DNA of 64,000 nucleotides from Bin87 sp965197635 (GTDB taxonomy: Bacteria; Chloroflexota; Dehalococcoidia; Lucifugimonadales; UBA3495): the NCBI GenBank assembly GCA_965197635.1, contig CBDANN010000008.1, positions 1,116,001 to 1,180,000 on the forward strand. Reading direction: 5' to 3'. Below, in pieces: positions 18,160 through 27,514 of this stretch. The notes below the pieces were generated by a model, which saw only the letters and a list, made by a program, of their open reading frames with translations, was not told the origin of the DNA and ran no database searches. The position numbers were made by a program, and so were the translations under genes. How positions within the stretch are numbered: the stretch's first letter is position 1; each line of letters starts with the position of its first letter.

Positions 18160-19034
18160 GAACCTGTCTACGATCTCTGAAATAGGTTAAGTTGAGACTA
18201 TTATCAGGGGAGGGGTAATCATGTCTCATTCCTATCCCAGCGACATCAGCCGGGAGCAATTCGCCCGTATTCTGCCCGTGTTGGAGACGGCTCGCCGCCG
18301 GACCAAGCCCCGCACCGTGGACTTGTATGACGTTTTCTGCGGCGTGCTGTACCTCTTGAAGAGCGGGTGCCAGTGGCGAATGCTGCCCGCGGACTTCTCC
18401 AATTGGCGCACTTGCTACCAGTATTTCCGGCAATGGAGCGAGCGGCCGGGCCCGGGTCAGGATTCCATTCTGGAGCGAGTCCTAAAAAAGTCCTAAAAAC
18501 AATCGGTTGGCGCGGTCCGGCAAAGCAATGGACGGAAAGAACAGACCAGCTTCTGCATCGTGGACTCCCAGAGCGTCAAGAACACGGACAGTGCCGATAG
18601 CAAGGGCTATGACGCGGGCAAGAAGGTGTCCGGAATCAAGCGTCACATCGCGGTGGACACGCCAGGATTGCCCCATGCGCTACACTGTGACTACCGCCAA
18701 TGTCACCGACCGAGCTGGGGCTTTGGCGATGTTTGACGAAAACCGAGCCGACCTCAACCAAGTCCCAGAAGGTGCTGGTGGACGGGGGTTACACCGGGAA
18801 GCCCTTTGCCGCTGCGGTGCAAAGCCGGTTGGGAGCCGCGGTGGAAGTGGTGAAACGCAACGAACTGCACACCTGCGTGGTGCTGCCAAAGCGATGGGTG
18901 GTGGAGCGATCTTTCGCCGGGCTGGAAAAGTGCCGCCGCCTCTGGAAGAACTGTGAAAGGAAGCTCAATACCAGCCTGCAGATGGTGGTGCTTGCCTTCA
19001 TGGTGCTAATCCTAAAAAGATCGGAGACAGGCTC
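18160..19034 (+). mobile_element. IS5-family element, 875 bp
   Basis: Imperfect terminal repeats: left GAACCTGTCTACGATCT, right AGATCGGAGACAGGCTC. TAA at 18157-18159 and 19035-19037 is a 3-base target duplication, as in some IS5 subgroups. The right TAA is also the outermost part of the neighbouring IS701 terminal repeat, so this element landed on the tip of IS701. Confidence 0.8.
18221..19034 (+). pseudogene. IS5-family transposase with in-frame stop and frameshift
   Basis: Starts MSHSYPSDISREQFARILPV with ribosome-binding site GGGGAGGGG. YDVFCGVLYLLKSGCQWRML is the conserved N-terminal IS5 block. A TAA at 18494-18496 interrupts it. The same frame then gives FCIVDSQSVKNTD (DDE Asp) and GIKRHIAVDTPGLPHA. 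A shift near 18680 leads to the C-terminal frames with KRWVVERSFAGLEKCRRLWK (DDE Glu). Three pieces make one normal protein, so it is inactive as sequenced. Confidence 0.8.
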
Positions 19035-20459
19035 TAATACTACAGCCGCAGATTAAGAGCGGGTAGAATTAGGGGCAGTCAAGCAGTGTGAGGTGAGACG
19101 GTGGCGGTTGAGATGGATGATGCGGCGGGAGTGGCCCGGTGGGCTGAGGGCATCGCGGGGGTGCCTGAGTGCATCGCGGGCCGGTTCCGGCGTCCGGAGC
19201 CAAGGCGACGGGCGCTGGAGTACCGGCGGGGGATGCCACTCCGGACGGGGTGCAGCGCGTGCTATCCAGCTACCGGTGGGACGCGGACCAGGTTCGAGAT
19301 GACCGCAGGGACTAGGTGGTCGAGCCTCTGGGCGCCGCCGACGGGGTGCTGGTGGTGGACGAGACCGGCTTCCTCAAGAAGGGGAGCCAGAAGGGGAGCC
19401 AGTCGGTGGGGGTGCCGCGCCAGAAGGGGAGCCCGTCGGTGGGGGTGCCGCGGCAGTACCGCGGCACCGCGGGGCGGATCGAAAATTCCCCAGTGGGAGT
19501 ATTCCTGGCCGACGCTGGCGCCCGGGGCCGGACCCGGCTGGACCGGGAGTTGTAGCTGCCTCAGGTATGGGTGGCGGACCGGGAGCGACGCCGTGCCGCC
19601 GGGGTGCCGGAGCATGTCGAATTCCGCACCCAGCCGCAGTTGGCCCAGCGGATGCTGGAGCGGGCGGTGGGATCGGGAATTCCCTGCGGCTGGGTTACTG
19701 GAGACGCGGTCTACGGCAGCGACCGCAACCGGCGGCGGTGGCTGGAGGCGGAGGGCATCCCCCAGGTGCTGGCCATCAAGAGCAACGAGCAGCTGTGGGC
19801 CGGGACCGAAAAGGGGCCCCGCCCAGTGCGGGCCGATCGTTTGGCGTCGTGGGTTGACGAAGCGGGCGGGCAGCGGCTGAGCGCGGGGGACGGCGCCAAG
19901 GGTCCCGGATTTTATGACTGGACCACCGTGGCGATAGGGCCCCGGCGGGAGCCGGGCCAAGCGTACTGGCTGCTGGCCCGGCGCAGCATTGCCCAGCCCG
20001 CTGAGCTGGCCTACTACGTTGGCGGCGGCCCGTCCGGTACCGCAATGGCGGAGTTGGCGCCGGTGGCGGGCCGCCGCGGGGCCAGCGAGGAATGCTGCGA
20101 GGCGGCCCAGGGACCGGTGGGACTGGACCAGTACGAGGTACGCAGCTGGGATGGCTGGTAGCGCCACATCACCCGGGCGATGTTGGCTCACGCTTACCCG
20201 GCGGTGCTCAGGTATCAAGCCACCACACCGGGATGCCGGCCGGAAAGGGGGGCGGTCCCGGCCGGGACCGGAGCCTGATCCCATTGACAGTCCCCGAGGT
20301 GCGTCGGCGGCTTACCCGCCTGATCTGGACTCCAAACCGGTCTGCTGATTTCGTTCTGTCCTGGTCCCAGTGGAGACGGCGACATCAAGCCGGAGCGCAA
20401 CAAAGCCACTACCAACGTCGATTATCCCAACTGGTAACAGTAGTGCGGCTGTAGTATTA
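19035..20459 (+). mobile_element. IS701-family element, 1425 bp
   Basis: Perfect 16-base terminal inverted repeats TAATACTACAGCCGCA (19035-19050) and TGCGGCTGTAGTATTA (20444-20459). It lies between the 5' side of brnT (after the IS5) and a small membrane-protein gene, whose 3' end it truncates. Confidence 0.85.
19101..20454 (+). pseudogene. IS701-family (SRSO17-like) transposase, decayed
   Basis: Pieces in several frames: AAGVARWAEGIAGVPECIAG, GVLVVDETGFLKKGS (DDE Asp), VWVADRERRRAAGVPEHVEF, ERAVGSGIPCGWVTGDAVYG and RWLEAEGIPQVLAIKSNEQL, ending RRLSQLVTVVRL. In-frame stops occur at 19553-19555 and 20159-20161, with frameshifts before 19316 and near 20050-20170. A tandem duplication around 19375-19460 repeats the KGS..SVGVPRQ segment. 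A complete relative is about 440 residues. Confidence 0.8.
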
Positions 20460-20613
20460 GGAAGATGCGGGGGGCCAAGAGTATCGTGGCAGCCCAGGCG
20501 ATGCCCGATAGCACCAGTGCACCCCCCAGCCACACGGACCGGGTAAGGAATCCCATCAACAGCCCCCCAATGATCAGTAATCCCACGAGGGTCATCCACA
20601 GCAGAGTCTCCAT
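20422..20613 (-). CDS. Small membrane protein, C-terminus supplied by IS701 end
   Basis: ATG 20613 with an upstream GGAG gives METLLWMTLVGLLIIGGLL, a second hydrophobic segment (VWLGGALVLSGIAWAATILL) and then APRIF. At 20459 the reading frame enters the IS701 terminal repeat and ends after about 12 foreign residues. The native gene may have been longer. Two membrane helices remain. No family is recognised. Confidence 0.45.
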   Translation of the reverse strand: METLLWMTLVGLLIIGGLLMGFLTRSVWLGGALVLSGIAWAATILLAPRIFLILQPHYCYQLG

Positions 20614-20642
20614 TCCGCCCCCTTCTCCGCTGCCCACGTCGC

Positions 20643-21475
20643 CTACTGGTATCCCAAAAGCTCCCAGAACAGCTCGCACTCCAAGTCGCTGAGATACGGC
20701 AGGCTGTAGCCGCGGCACTCGTTGTCGAACACATCGGGCATATCCTCGTTCCCGTAGGCCAGGGCTTTGGATGTGACCGAGTGCCCAAAGGACTCGAACA
20801 GGGTGTGGTAATACTCGCCGTCGGTCTCCGTGAACATCTCGGTGGAACTGTCAACGTCTCGATCCAGGGTGCTGGTATCCACACAGTAGAAGTACGGCGG
20901 TTGCGGGGAGTGCTTGCTCCAAGAATTGCCGCCCTCGCCGCCGCCGTCGAACAGTGCCCCGCCGCCGGTGATGTTGGCGGTCTTGAACGTGAACCACGCC
21001 TTGGTCTTGGTCAGGTCGTCTATCGAGTTTATGCCCACGACGTTGGCCGGGGACTGTACCCTCCATTTCCATCCGGTGGTGGTGTGGAAGGATTCTCCGA
21101 GAGCACGGTCAGAGAAGCCGCTGGCATTTGCGGGGTCGGTCGGTAGTGGAGTGTCGTTCATCTCCAGCGCCTTTATCTTGAAGTTGCAGGTGCCTTCCTC
21201 CGCGCCCACCTTGACCCTCTTCACGTCTCCCCGCATCTTGATGGATATGTCAGGAACTCGCACTCTCCATCGGGGCTTCCCCGGTGAACCACGTCGCCCT
21301 GTTTGACCGGTCCCTCCACCGGCTCGCCGGCAATTGTGATCCGGACGCTATTCGTCGCCGCGTTGTCTTTGCTTCCTCCTTCGCCGCTTGTTGCGAACAC
21401 TATCCAGGGAATCAGCAGCAGCATCAGAGACAGTAGCGCCAGTGCGTATGTCAGTTTGTAACCCATGCGGCTCAC
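20643..21475 (-). pseudogene. Secreted protein of about 277 aa with one frameshift
   Basis: ATG 21475 starts a signal peptide (YKLTYALALLSLMLLLIPWI, then VFATS), followed by SVRITIAGEPVEGPVKQGDV. Near 21285, in a GGGG run, the frame moves. The continuation is WRVRVPDISIKMRGDVKRVK, GTCNFKIKALEMNDTPLPTD, RALGESFHTTTGWKWRVQSP and finally ECRGYSLPYLSDLECELFWE. Both parts read as one exported beta-rich protein of unknown family, probably extracellular. The break in a homopolymer could be a real mutation or a sequencing error. It lies just upstream of, and divergent from, the B12 locus. Confidence 0.6.
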
Positions 21476-21749
21476 CCCCCTTTTGATTTGCCCGCCCGGT
21501 GGGCTTGCATCTAATATCTAGGATCGCAATAGTAATTGTCAACATTGTGAATACCATCACGGTGGTGACGTACTTGGCTCCTGCTCTGCCACACACCGGG
21601 AGCGGGCCAAACCAATCTTGGTATGGCCCGGATTTACGACAAAACGCTCGCTTTTTGAGACTACGAATGCCGCCACCATTTTACGAGTGTCGGCTACCCT
21701 TCCAGGGCCGTCTCGAGTTTCGCAATTTTCTCAGAGGAACGACCGCCCG

Positions 21750-21778
21750 TTGACAACCGCCACCATCGCGGATACATT
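21750..21778 (+). promoter_or_regulatory. Sigma70-type promoter of the B12 locus
   Basis: Consensus -35 TTGACA (21750-21755), a 17-base spacer and -10 TACATT (21773-21778). It lies about 45 bases before the riboswitch, as expected for the transcript that carries it. Confidence 0.7.
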
Positions 21779-21821
21779 GGCACTGCGGTTCAACCGCGAA
21801 TTAAAATTAGAATTCGGAGCA

Positions 21822-21998
21822 TCGGGCGCCACGAAACCTAATATCGGCTTAATTGGGAAGGCGGTGCGAATCCGCCGCGGTTGCGCCACTGTAAGCGGGA
21901 AGTCCTTCGACGATAGGTCACTGTCGTCCGCCTGCGGCGGATTGCGGGAAGGCGTCGGTCTGGGCCATGATCCGCAAGCCAGGAGACCTGCCCGATGT
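21822..21998 (+). promoter_or_regulatory. Cobalamin riboswitch
   Basis: Contains the conserved core blocks in order: GGAAGGCGGTGCGAATCCG, CGCGGTTGCGCCACTGTAAG with CGGGAAG, a variable arm near 21910-21960, and the B12 box GCAAGCCAGGAGACCTGCC at 21974. The aptamer binds adenosyl- or other cobalamins and normally shuts off downstream genes when B12 is plentiful. The downstream hairpin at 22101 suggests control by premature termination. It governs cbiE-cobN and probably the following genes. Confidence 0.95.
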
Positions 21999-22100
21999 CG
22001 CCCTGAAACTTCGCTCTGCGCTCAACAGGGTCGTTTCACAGCCGCATCATTCAATCTTGGGCCTCCGGTACGATTACTCGAGCGGCAAATACGACAAGAA

Positions 22101-22140
22101 GAGACCCTGGCAGAGCAATTTGCCAGGGTCTCTCGATTTC
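22101..22140 (+). terminator. Terminator-like hairpin after the cobalamin riboswitch
   Basis: A perfect 12-base stem GAGACCCTGGCA / TGCCAGGGTCTC with an 8-base loop, followed by TCGATTTC. The U-tract is weak. It lies between the aptamer and the first gene, so it is the likely expression platform. Confidence 0.7.
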
Positions 22141-22156
22141 GACTGTAAGAAATCCA

Positions 22157-22855
22157 ATGACATCCCAAGATCCCGGAATCACGATGACCGTCGTGGGCGT
22201 TGGCCCCGGCGATCCAGATATGCTTACGCTGAAAGCGCGTGAGAAATTGGAAGGCGCCGACCTCGTGGTCGGTTTCAAGACGGTATTGGATGTGGTCGCA
22301 GGTCGCACCGGCAACGCTGAAGTCCGACCGATGGCGTACCGCGATCAGGAAGCCGTGTTGGACTACGCGCAGGAACAGGCTCAACGGGGCAAGTCCTGCG
22401 TGGTCTGCGTTTGGGGCGACCTCAACGTTTCGGCTAAAGAACTGCTTAACCGGGTCCGCCGCCGGGCTGAAACCGTGGAACTAGTGCCGGGGGTCAGCAG
22501 CATCCAGATAGCTTGTGCCCGCGCTGGCATATCCCTGGAAGAATCGTTGTTTTTGACGTTACACCAGCGTTGGGACCGGGGGTCAGAATTGGGCGAATTG
22601 GTGGACACTCTTCGTCAAGGTCGACGCAATGTGATCCTGCTTCCTCGCCCCTTTGATTTTATGCCGCCGGCTATCGCCGCCAACGCCATCACCGACGGAG
22701 CGAACCCGGAACATCCGGTGACGGTATTCCAACGCCTTACCCTTCCTGACGAGCAACGCTGGGACGGCACTCTGGACCAGTGCGCCCAGTTGCCTGACGA
22801 GTTCAGCGACCTCTCCATCATGGTTTTCCCCCGAACCGTGACCGAAGGGAATTGA
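22157..22855 (+). CDS. cbiE: Cobalt-precorrin C5-methyltransferase CbiE-like
   Basis: 232 residues of the tetrapyrrole methylase fold. VVGVGPGDPDMLTLKAREKL near the N-terminus is the SAM-binding P-loop-like start. VCVWGDLNVSAKELLNRVRR and VELVPGVSSIQIACARAGIS are the later SAM-pocket blocks. Among corrin methylases the length and sequence best fit CbiE (the N-terminal half of CobL), which methylates C5 of the corrin ring in the cytoplasm. It is the first gene under the riboswitch. A start at ATG 22184 (MTVVGVGPG) is possible and better placed relative to a GGA. No CbiT partner or other ring-methylation genes are in the window. Confidence 0.75.
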   Translation: MTSQDPGITMTVVGVGPGDPDMLTLKAREKLEGADLVVGFKTVLDVVAGRTGNAEVRPMAYRDQEAVLDYAQEQAQRGKSCVVCVWGDLNVSAKELLNRVRRRAETVELVPGVSSIQIACARAGISLEESLFLTLHQRWDRGSELGELVDTLRQGRRNVILLPRPFDFMPPAIAANAITDGANPEHPVTVFQRLTLPDEQRWDGTLDQCAQLPDEFSDLSIMVFPRTVTEGN

Positions 22856-22872
22856 GATTGGGATGGCCGCGA

Positions 22873-23070
22873 ATGAGGTTTACCGTAGTCTTCGCGGCGG
22901 CGGCGTCGCTCTTGGGCGCGGCAGCGGGATGCAGCGTGGCTGAGGATTTCAACGGGCACGCCTATGGATATCTCGTGGGCCATTTGGCGACAATATCCGG
23001 GTGGTTGGTAGGCGCATCAATCGGCGCCATCCTTGGCACCTTAGTTGATACGATAAGGCAGAGACGATGA
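22873..23070 (+). CDS. Small membrane protein between cbiE and cobN
   Basis: 65 residues starting MRFTVVFAAAASLLGAAAGC. An N-terminal hydrophobic or lipoprotein-like segment ends in GAAAGC. A short loop with NGHAYGYLVGH and a second helix (WLVGASIGAILGTLV) follow, ending DTIRQRR. It overlaps cobN by ATGA, so it is translated with it. It could be an accessory to metal transport or chelatase anchoring, but that is only position-based. An upstream TTG in the same frame at 22852 is an alternative start. Confidence 0.55.
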   Translation: MRFTVVFAAAASLLGAAAGCSVAEDFNGHAYGYLVGHLATISGWLVGASIGAILGTLVDTIRQRR

Positions 23071-26000
23071 CAACATCTTCCACAGTGGCGTCGGGTTCCA
23101 TCGTACTGGTTACCACCGCCGACACCGACATCCTGACCGCAGAACGCGCTCTGGTGGGTATGCCTTGGGGCGATGCGGTCAACGTGTACGCCTGCAATCC
23201 TGTGTCGTTGGAAGGAGAGAGCGGGGCTGCCGCTCGCGCCCGTGATGAACTGCTGAGTGCGGTCGGGCAAGCCAGAGCAGTGGTCTTGCGACTCCTCGGT
23301 GGCAAGCGTGCGCTGGGCGACACATTCGATCCGCTGGTGGAAATCTGTCTCGCCAACCGCATCCCACTGATCGCCTGCCCCGGCCACCAGGAATGGGACG
23401 AAGACCTGGTGACCGCCTGCACCGCCCCGGTGGCTGAAATAGAAACCGTCTTCTCCTATTTGATGCGCGGAGGCGTGCTCAATTTCCGCAACCTGTTCTT
23501 GTTCCTCGCCGACACCTACCTCGGTGGTGATTACGGCCACGAAGCCCCAGCCCCCATGCCGTGGCAGGGGATTTATCATCCGGAGGTAGCAGAAGGAACG
23601 AACGTTGCCGACTACATGACCAGTCGGTTCAAACCGGATCGGCCTTCTGTGGGAATGCTCTTCTACCGGGCTCACTGGATGAGCGGCAACCTGGCCTTTA
23701 TTGACGACTTGATTGCCCGGCTGGAACAACAGGACGTAAACGTCCTCCCGGTGTTTTCCTACAGCCTCAAGCATCAACCGGAAGACGATGATGAGGCCGG
23801 CGGGCACACCCTCACCGAGTATATGGCGGACCCCGAGGGTGTTCCGAGAGTGGACTGCATCGTCAACACCATGGGTCTTGCCATGAGCGATCTGGATCAC
23901 CAGCAGGGGGGAACCGGAGCCACCGTTGCCACCGGCTGGTCGCAAGAGTTGCTGGATAAATTGGACGTGCCCATCATCCAGGGCATCGTCAGCACCGGCA
24001 GCCGGTCGGAATGGGAGGAAAGTTCGCTGGGCTTGGGGCCCATTGACACGGCGATGAACGTGGCTTTCCCGGAATTCGACGGTCGCATCATAGCCGTGCC
24101 CGTGTCCTTCAAGGAAGAGACCCAGGCCGGATCAAACGGCCTGTCCGCCGCACGTATGCAACGCTACGTGGCGCAGGCCGACCGCATGGATTACCTGGCG
24201 CGGCTGGCCACCCGGTACGCCGTCCTGCGCCGCAAAGCGAACGCGGAGAAACGCATCGCCATTATCCTGAGCAACTATCCCACCAAGGACGCGCGCATCG
24301 GCAACGCCGTGGGCCTGGACACCCCGGCGTCTGCAATCAACCTGCTCAATGCCCTGAAACGGGCCGGTTATCGCGTGGACGACATACCTGCTGACGGCGA
24401 CGAACTGGTGCAACGCATCATCGAACGGTGCAGCAACGACACTGACACGCTAACCGAAGAACAAATGCGGTTGGCCGCCGGCCATGTGGAACGCCGTGCC
24501 TACGCCGAATGGTACGCCGGCTTTCCCGAGTCCGTTCGCGGCGAGTTGTTGGAGGCATGGGGCGATCCGCCGGGCCAGGTGTACCGCATCGGCGACCGGC
24601 TGGCCGTCGCCGGTGTGCCAATGGGCAACGTGTTTGTCGGATTGCAGCCGCCCCGTGGCTTTGGCGAAAACCCCATCTCGATTTACCACAACCCGGACTT
24701 GACGCCGACCCACCACTACATCGCTTATTACCGTTGGATCAGGAACGTGTTCAAGGCCGACGCCATGATCCACATCGGCAAGCACGGCACGCTGGAGTGG
24801 CTGCCCGGCAAGGGCGTGGGACTGTCCCAGGCATGCTACCCCGAGGTGGCTCTGGACGACATTCCGCTGTTCTATCCCTTCATCGTCAACAACCCCGGCG
24901 AGGGCACCCAGGCCAAGCGGCGCACCCACGCCACTATCATCGACCACCTCATCCCTCCCATGACCACCGCTGACTCCTACGGCGACATCGCCAAGCTGGA
25001 GCAGTTGATGGACGAGCATTACCAGTGCCAGACCCTCGACCCGGCCAAGCTCCCCACCCTGGAGGCCCAGATCTGGGAGATGGTCCAGCAGGCCGAACTG
25101 CACCGCGACCTCGGCGTGGACGAACAGCCCAACGATTTCGGCGGGTTCATGCTGGAAATCGATGGTTATCTGTGCGAAATCAAGGACGCCCAAATCAAGG
25201 ACGGCCTGCATACGCTGGGGGAGCCGCCCACTGCGGAGCAGATGGTTGGCCTCCTCTGCGCCCTCACCCGTCTGGACAATGGAGCTGTCCCCAGCTTCCG
25301 ACGGTCGCTGGCCGAGGCCCTTGGCTATGACTACTACGCCTTGCTGGAAGACCCGGCGGCGGCGGTCAACGGAAGCACGCCCGCAGCCTTGCGTAACACC
25401 GAAAACGGCGCTTCCATACGCAACGCCGGCGATGTCATCGAGGCCTTGGAATCCCTGTGTCGAGCCGCGTACCAGCGCCTGTGCGACGACGGGTTTGCGG
25501 AGCATCTCATCCCAACCGTGGTGGCCGATACTCTTGGCAAAGCCGACCCGCGCACCGAAAGCGTCCTGACCTACGTCGGGCAGCACATCTACCCGTCGCT
25601 GTTGCGTACCACCGACGAGATTGACAACCTGCTGCGCGGCTTGGAAGGCCGTTTCGTCCCGCCGGGGCCGTCCGGCGCCCCCACTCGCGGTATGGTCAAC
25701 GTGCTGCCCACGGGTCGCAACTTCTACTCAGTCGATCCTCGGGCCCTGCCGTCGCCAACCGCGTGGGATGTGGGCAAATCCCTGGGCGACGCCCTGCTCC
25801 AAAAGTATCTGGACGAAGAGGGCGGTTACCCGGAAATGGTTGGCGTTGTGGTCTGGGGCACGTCTGCCATGCGTACCCACGGTGATGACATCGCCCAGAT
25901 CCTTTACCTCCTGGGCGTCAAGCCCGTCTGGCAGGCGGAGAGCCGTCGCGTCAGCGGCATCGAGGTCATTCCGGTTGCCGAGTTGGGCCGCCCGCGCATT

Positions 26001-26969
26001 GACGTCACCGTTCGCATCAGCGGCTTCTTCCGCGACGCCTTCCCCAACCTCATCTATCTGATCGACCAGGCCGTGGCGCTGGCCGCCGCACAGAATGAAA
26101 CACCGGAGGACAACTTCGTCGTCAAGCATGTCCGTGAAGACGCGGAACGCCGCGACGCCGCGTCCTCGAATGACGACACCGACACCGCCAGCGCCGGCGA
26201 CCCGTCTTTGTTCCGAATCTTTGGCAGCAAGCCGGGCGCCTACGGCGCCGGCATCCTGGGCGTGCTGGACGAGCGCAACTGGGAAACCGTGCACGATTTG
26301 GCCGAGGTGTACACGTCGTGGGGTGGTTACGCCTACTCCCGACAGGACTTCGGCGTGACGGCGCGCAACGAGTTCCGCACCCGCTTCAGCCAGATCGTCA
26401 TCGCCGCCAAGAACCAGGACAACCGCGAGCACGATGTCTTCGACAGCGACGACTACATGCAGTATCACGGCGGCATGATCGCCACCGTCCGCTCATTAAC
26501 CGGACGAAACCCGCGACAGTTCTTTGGCGACAGCAGCGATCCGTCTCGAGCCCGCGTCCGGGACCTGCAGGACGAAGCGCGCCGGGTCTTTCGCAGCCGG
26601 GTGGTCAACCCCAAGTGGATGCAGTCGATGCAGCGCCACGGCTACAAGGGGGCTTTCGAGCTGGCCGCCACCGTTGACTACATGTTTGGCTACGACGCCA
26701 CCGCGCAAGTCATTGAGGACTGGATGTATGAGGATGTAACCGAAGAGTACGTCCTCAACCCCGAGATGCAGGAATTCTTCCGTCAGAGCAACCCCTGGGC
26801 TTTGCGCGGAATCGTGGAGCGTTTGCTGGAAGCCGTCCAACGGGGCTTGTGGGAAAACCCGCCCCCGGATATGCTTGACCAACTCCGGCAGATGTACCTG
26901 GAGCTGGAAACCGACATTGAAGCCCGGCAGGAAGCCGGCTCCCGAGCCAATCCCGCAACCACCCCGTGA
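23067..26969 (+). CDS. cobN: Cobaltochelatase large subunit CobN
   Basis: 1300 residues, the normal size for CobN/BchH large chelatase subunits. Recognisable blocks include FRNLFLFLADTYLGGDYGHE, IIQGIVSTGSRSEWEESSLG, RIAIILSNYPTKDARIGNAV, ADAMIHIGKHGTLEWLPGKG (His-rich porphyrin/corrin site) and FFRDAFPNLIYLIDQAVALA. CobN binds the corrin ring and inserts cobalt with an ATPase partner. The riboswitch and the cobalt transporter genes downstream argue for cobalt rather than magnesium. The partner is probably the ChlI-ChlD-like fusion at 28765. Its end overlaps a GTG of the next frame, but the next gene more likely starts at 26987. Confidence 0.92.
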   Translation: MTTSSTVASGSIVLVTTADTDILTAERALVGMPWGDAVNVYACNPVSLEGESGAAARARDELLSAVGQARAVVLRLLGGKRALGDTFDPLVEICLANRIPLIACPGHQEWDEDLVTACTAPVAEIETVFSYLMRGGVLNFRNLFLFLADTYLGGDYGHEAPAPMPWQGIYHPEVAEGTNVADYMTSRFKPDRPSVGMLFYRAHWMSGNLAFIDDLIARLEQQDVNVLPVFSYSLKHQPEDDDEAGGHTLTEYMADPEGVPRVDCIVNTMGLAMSDLDHQQGGTGATVATGWSQELLDKLDVPIIQGIVSTGSRSEWEESSLGLGPIDTAMNVAFPEFDGRIIAVPVSFKEETQAGSNGLSAARMQRYVAQADRMDYLARLATRYAVLRRKANAEKRIAIILSNYPTKDARIGNAVGLDTPASAINLLNALKRAGYRVDDIPADGDELVQRIIERCSNDTDTLTEEQMRLAAGHVERRAYAEWYAGFPESVRGELLEAWGDPPGQVYRIGDRLAVAGVPMGNVFVGLQPPRGFGENPISIYHNPDLTPTHHYIAYYRWIRNVFKADAMIHIGKHGTLEWLPGKGVGLSQACYPEVALDDIPLFYPFIVNNPGEGTQAKRRTHATIIDHLIPPMTTADSYGDIAKLEQLMDEHYQCQTLDPAKLPTLEAQIWEMVQQAELHRDLGVDEQPNDFGGFMLEIDGYLCEIKDAQIKDGLHTLGEPPTAEQMVGLLCALTRLDNGAVPSFRRSLAEALGYDYYALLEDPAAAVNGSTPAALRNTENGASIRNAGDVIEALESLCRAAYQRLCDDGFAEHLIPTVVADTLGKADPRTESVLTYVGQHIYPSLLRTTDEIDNLLRGLEGRFVPPGPSGAPTRGMVNVLPTGRNFYSVDPRALPSPTAWDVGKSLGDALLQKYLDEEGGYPEMVGVVVWGTSAMRTHGDDIAQILYLLGVKPVWQAESRRVSGIEVIPVAELGRPRIDVTVRISGFFRDAFPNLIYLIDQAVALAAAQNETPEDNFVVKHVREDAERRDAASSNDDTDTASAGDPSLFRIFGSKPGAYGAGILGVLDERNWETVHDLAEVYTSWGGYAYSRQDFGVTARNEFRTRFSQIVIAAKNQDNREHDVFDSDDYMQYHGGMIATVRSLTGRNPRQFFGDSSDPSRARVRDLQDEARRVFRSRVVNPKWMQSMQRHGYKGAFELAATVDYMFGYDATAQVIEDWMYEDVTEEYVLNPEMQEFFRQSNPWALRGIVERLLEAVQRGLWENPPPDMLDQLRQMYLELETDIEARQEAGSRANPATTP

Positions 26970-26986
26970 GTAGGAGGAAGCGGCAG

Positions 26987-27397
26987 ATGGAACACACTCT
27001 TGAATTGCTCAAGGAACTAGCCCAGGACCCCAAGATGATGTGGGTCGTCGGCGGCGGTTCCGTGGTCAGCGAAAATCACGGCCACGGCATCAAGGAACCC
27101 GAAGTGCACAACGGCTGGGCCACGATTGAAGCCGACAATTGGCACTTCCATCTACAGATGGAGCGGATCGACGGAATTCAATTCGTCGAGGCCACCAGCC
27201 ATGGCGACCTGAAATCCTACTACGTCAGGTTCTCCCACAATTGGGACGAAACCCTGGTGCGCTGCTACTTCCCTAACCCCTATTTGGACGACGACGAAAA
27301 GCGCACCGAACTACAACCCGAAAAACTGCGCGCTTTCCAGGCGGCCCGCGACCGTTGGGTCGGCGAGGAGGACGACCTCATATTCGTGGAACGCTAA
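26987..27397 (+). CDS. Conserved-looking protein of unknown function after cobN
   Basis: 136 residues; ATG 26987 has AGGAGG nine bases upstream. The middle is beta-rich with many aromatic and His residues: VVGGGSVVSENHGHGIKEPE, ADNWHFHLQMERIDGIQFVE and SYYVRFSHNWDETLVRCYFP. No signal peptide or membrane segment is seen. Tucked between cobN and cbtB under the riboswitch, it may handle cobalt or a corrinoid. The layout faintly recalls heme-handling HutX/ChuX folds, but this is not claimed as homology. No function is assigned. Confidence 0.6.
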   Translation: MEHTLELLKELAQDPKMMWVVGGGSVVSENHGHGIKEPEVHNGWATIEADNWHFHLQMERIDGIQFVEATSHGDLKSYYVRFSHNWDETLVRCYFPNPYLDDDEKRTELQPEKLRAFQAARDRWVGEEDDLIFVER

Positions 27398-27514
27398 TCA
27401 GCGCAATCACCGATATTGAACCCCTGCCGGTATTGTGTATCCGGCGGCAAGGTATTAAAATGCCACCCGTCGATGCGGCGCAAAAACGTCCATCCAGCAA
27501 AGAGGAGTGAAAAC

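Noticed and set aside
17601..18185. A 194-codon plus-strand frame over the toxin-antitoxin locus
   Set aside because: It is antisense to the recognisable BrnT and BrnA sequences and has no family similarity.
23067..26969. Possible BchH/ChlH magnesium chelatase and hence a phototroph
   Set aside because: The cobalamin riboswitch, CbiE-like gene and CbtAB cobalt transporter in the same locus fit CobN; no bacteriochlorophyll genes are present.
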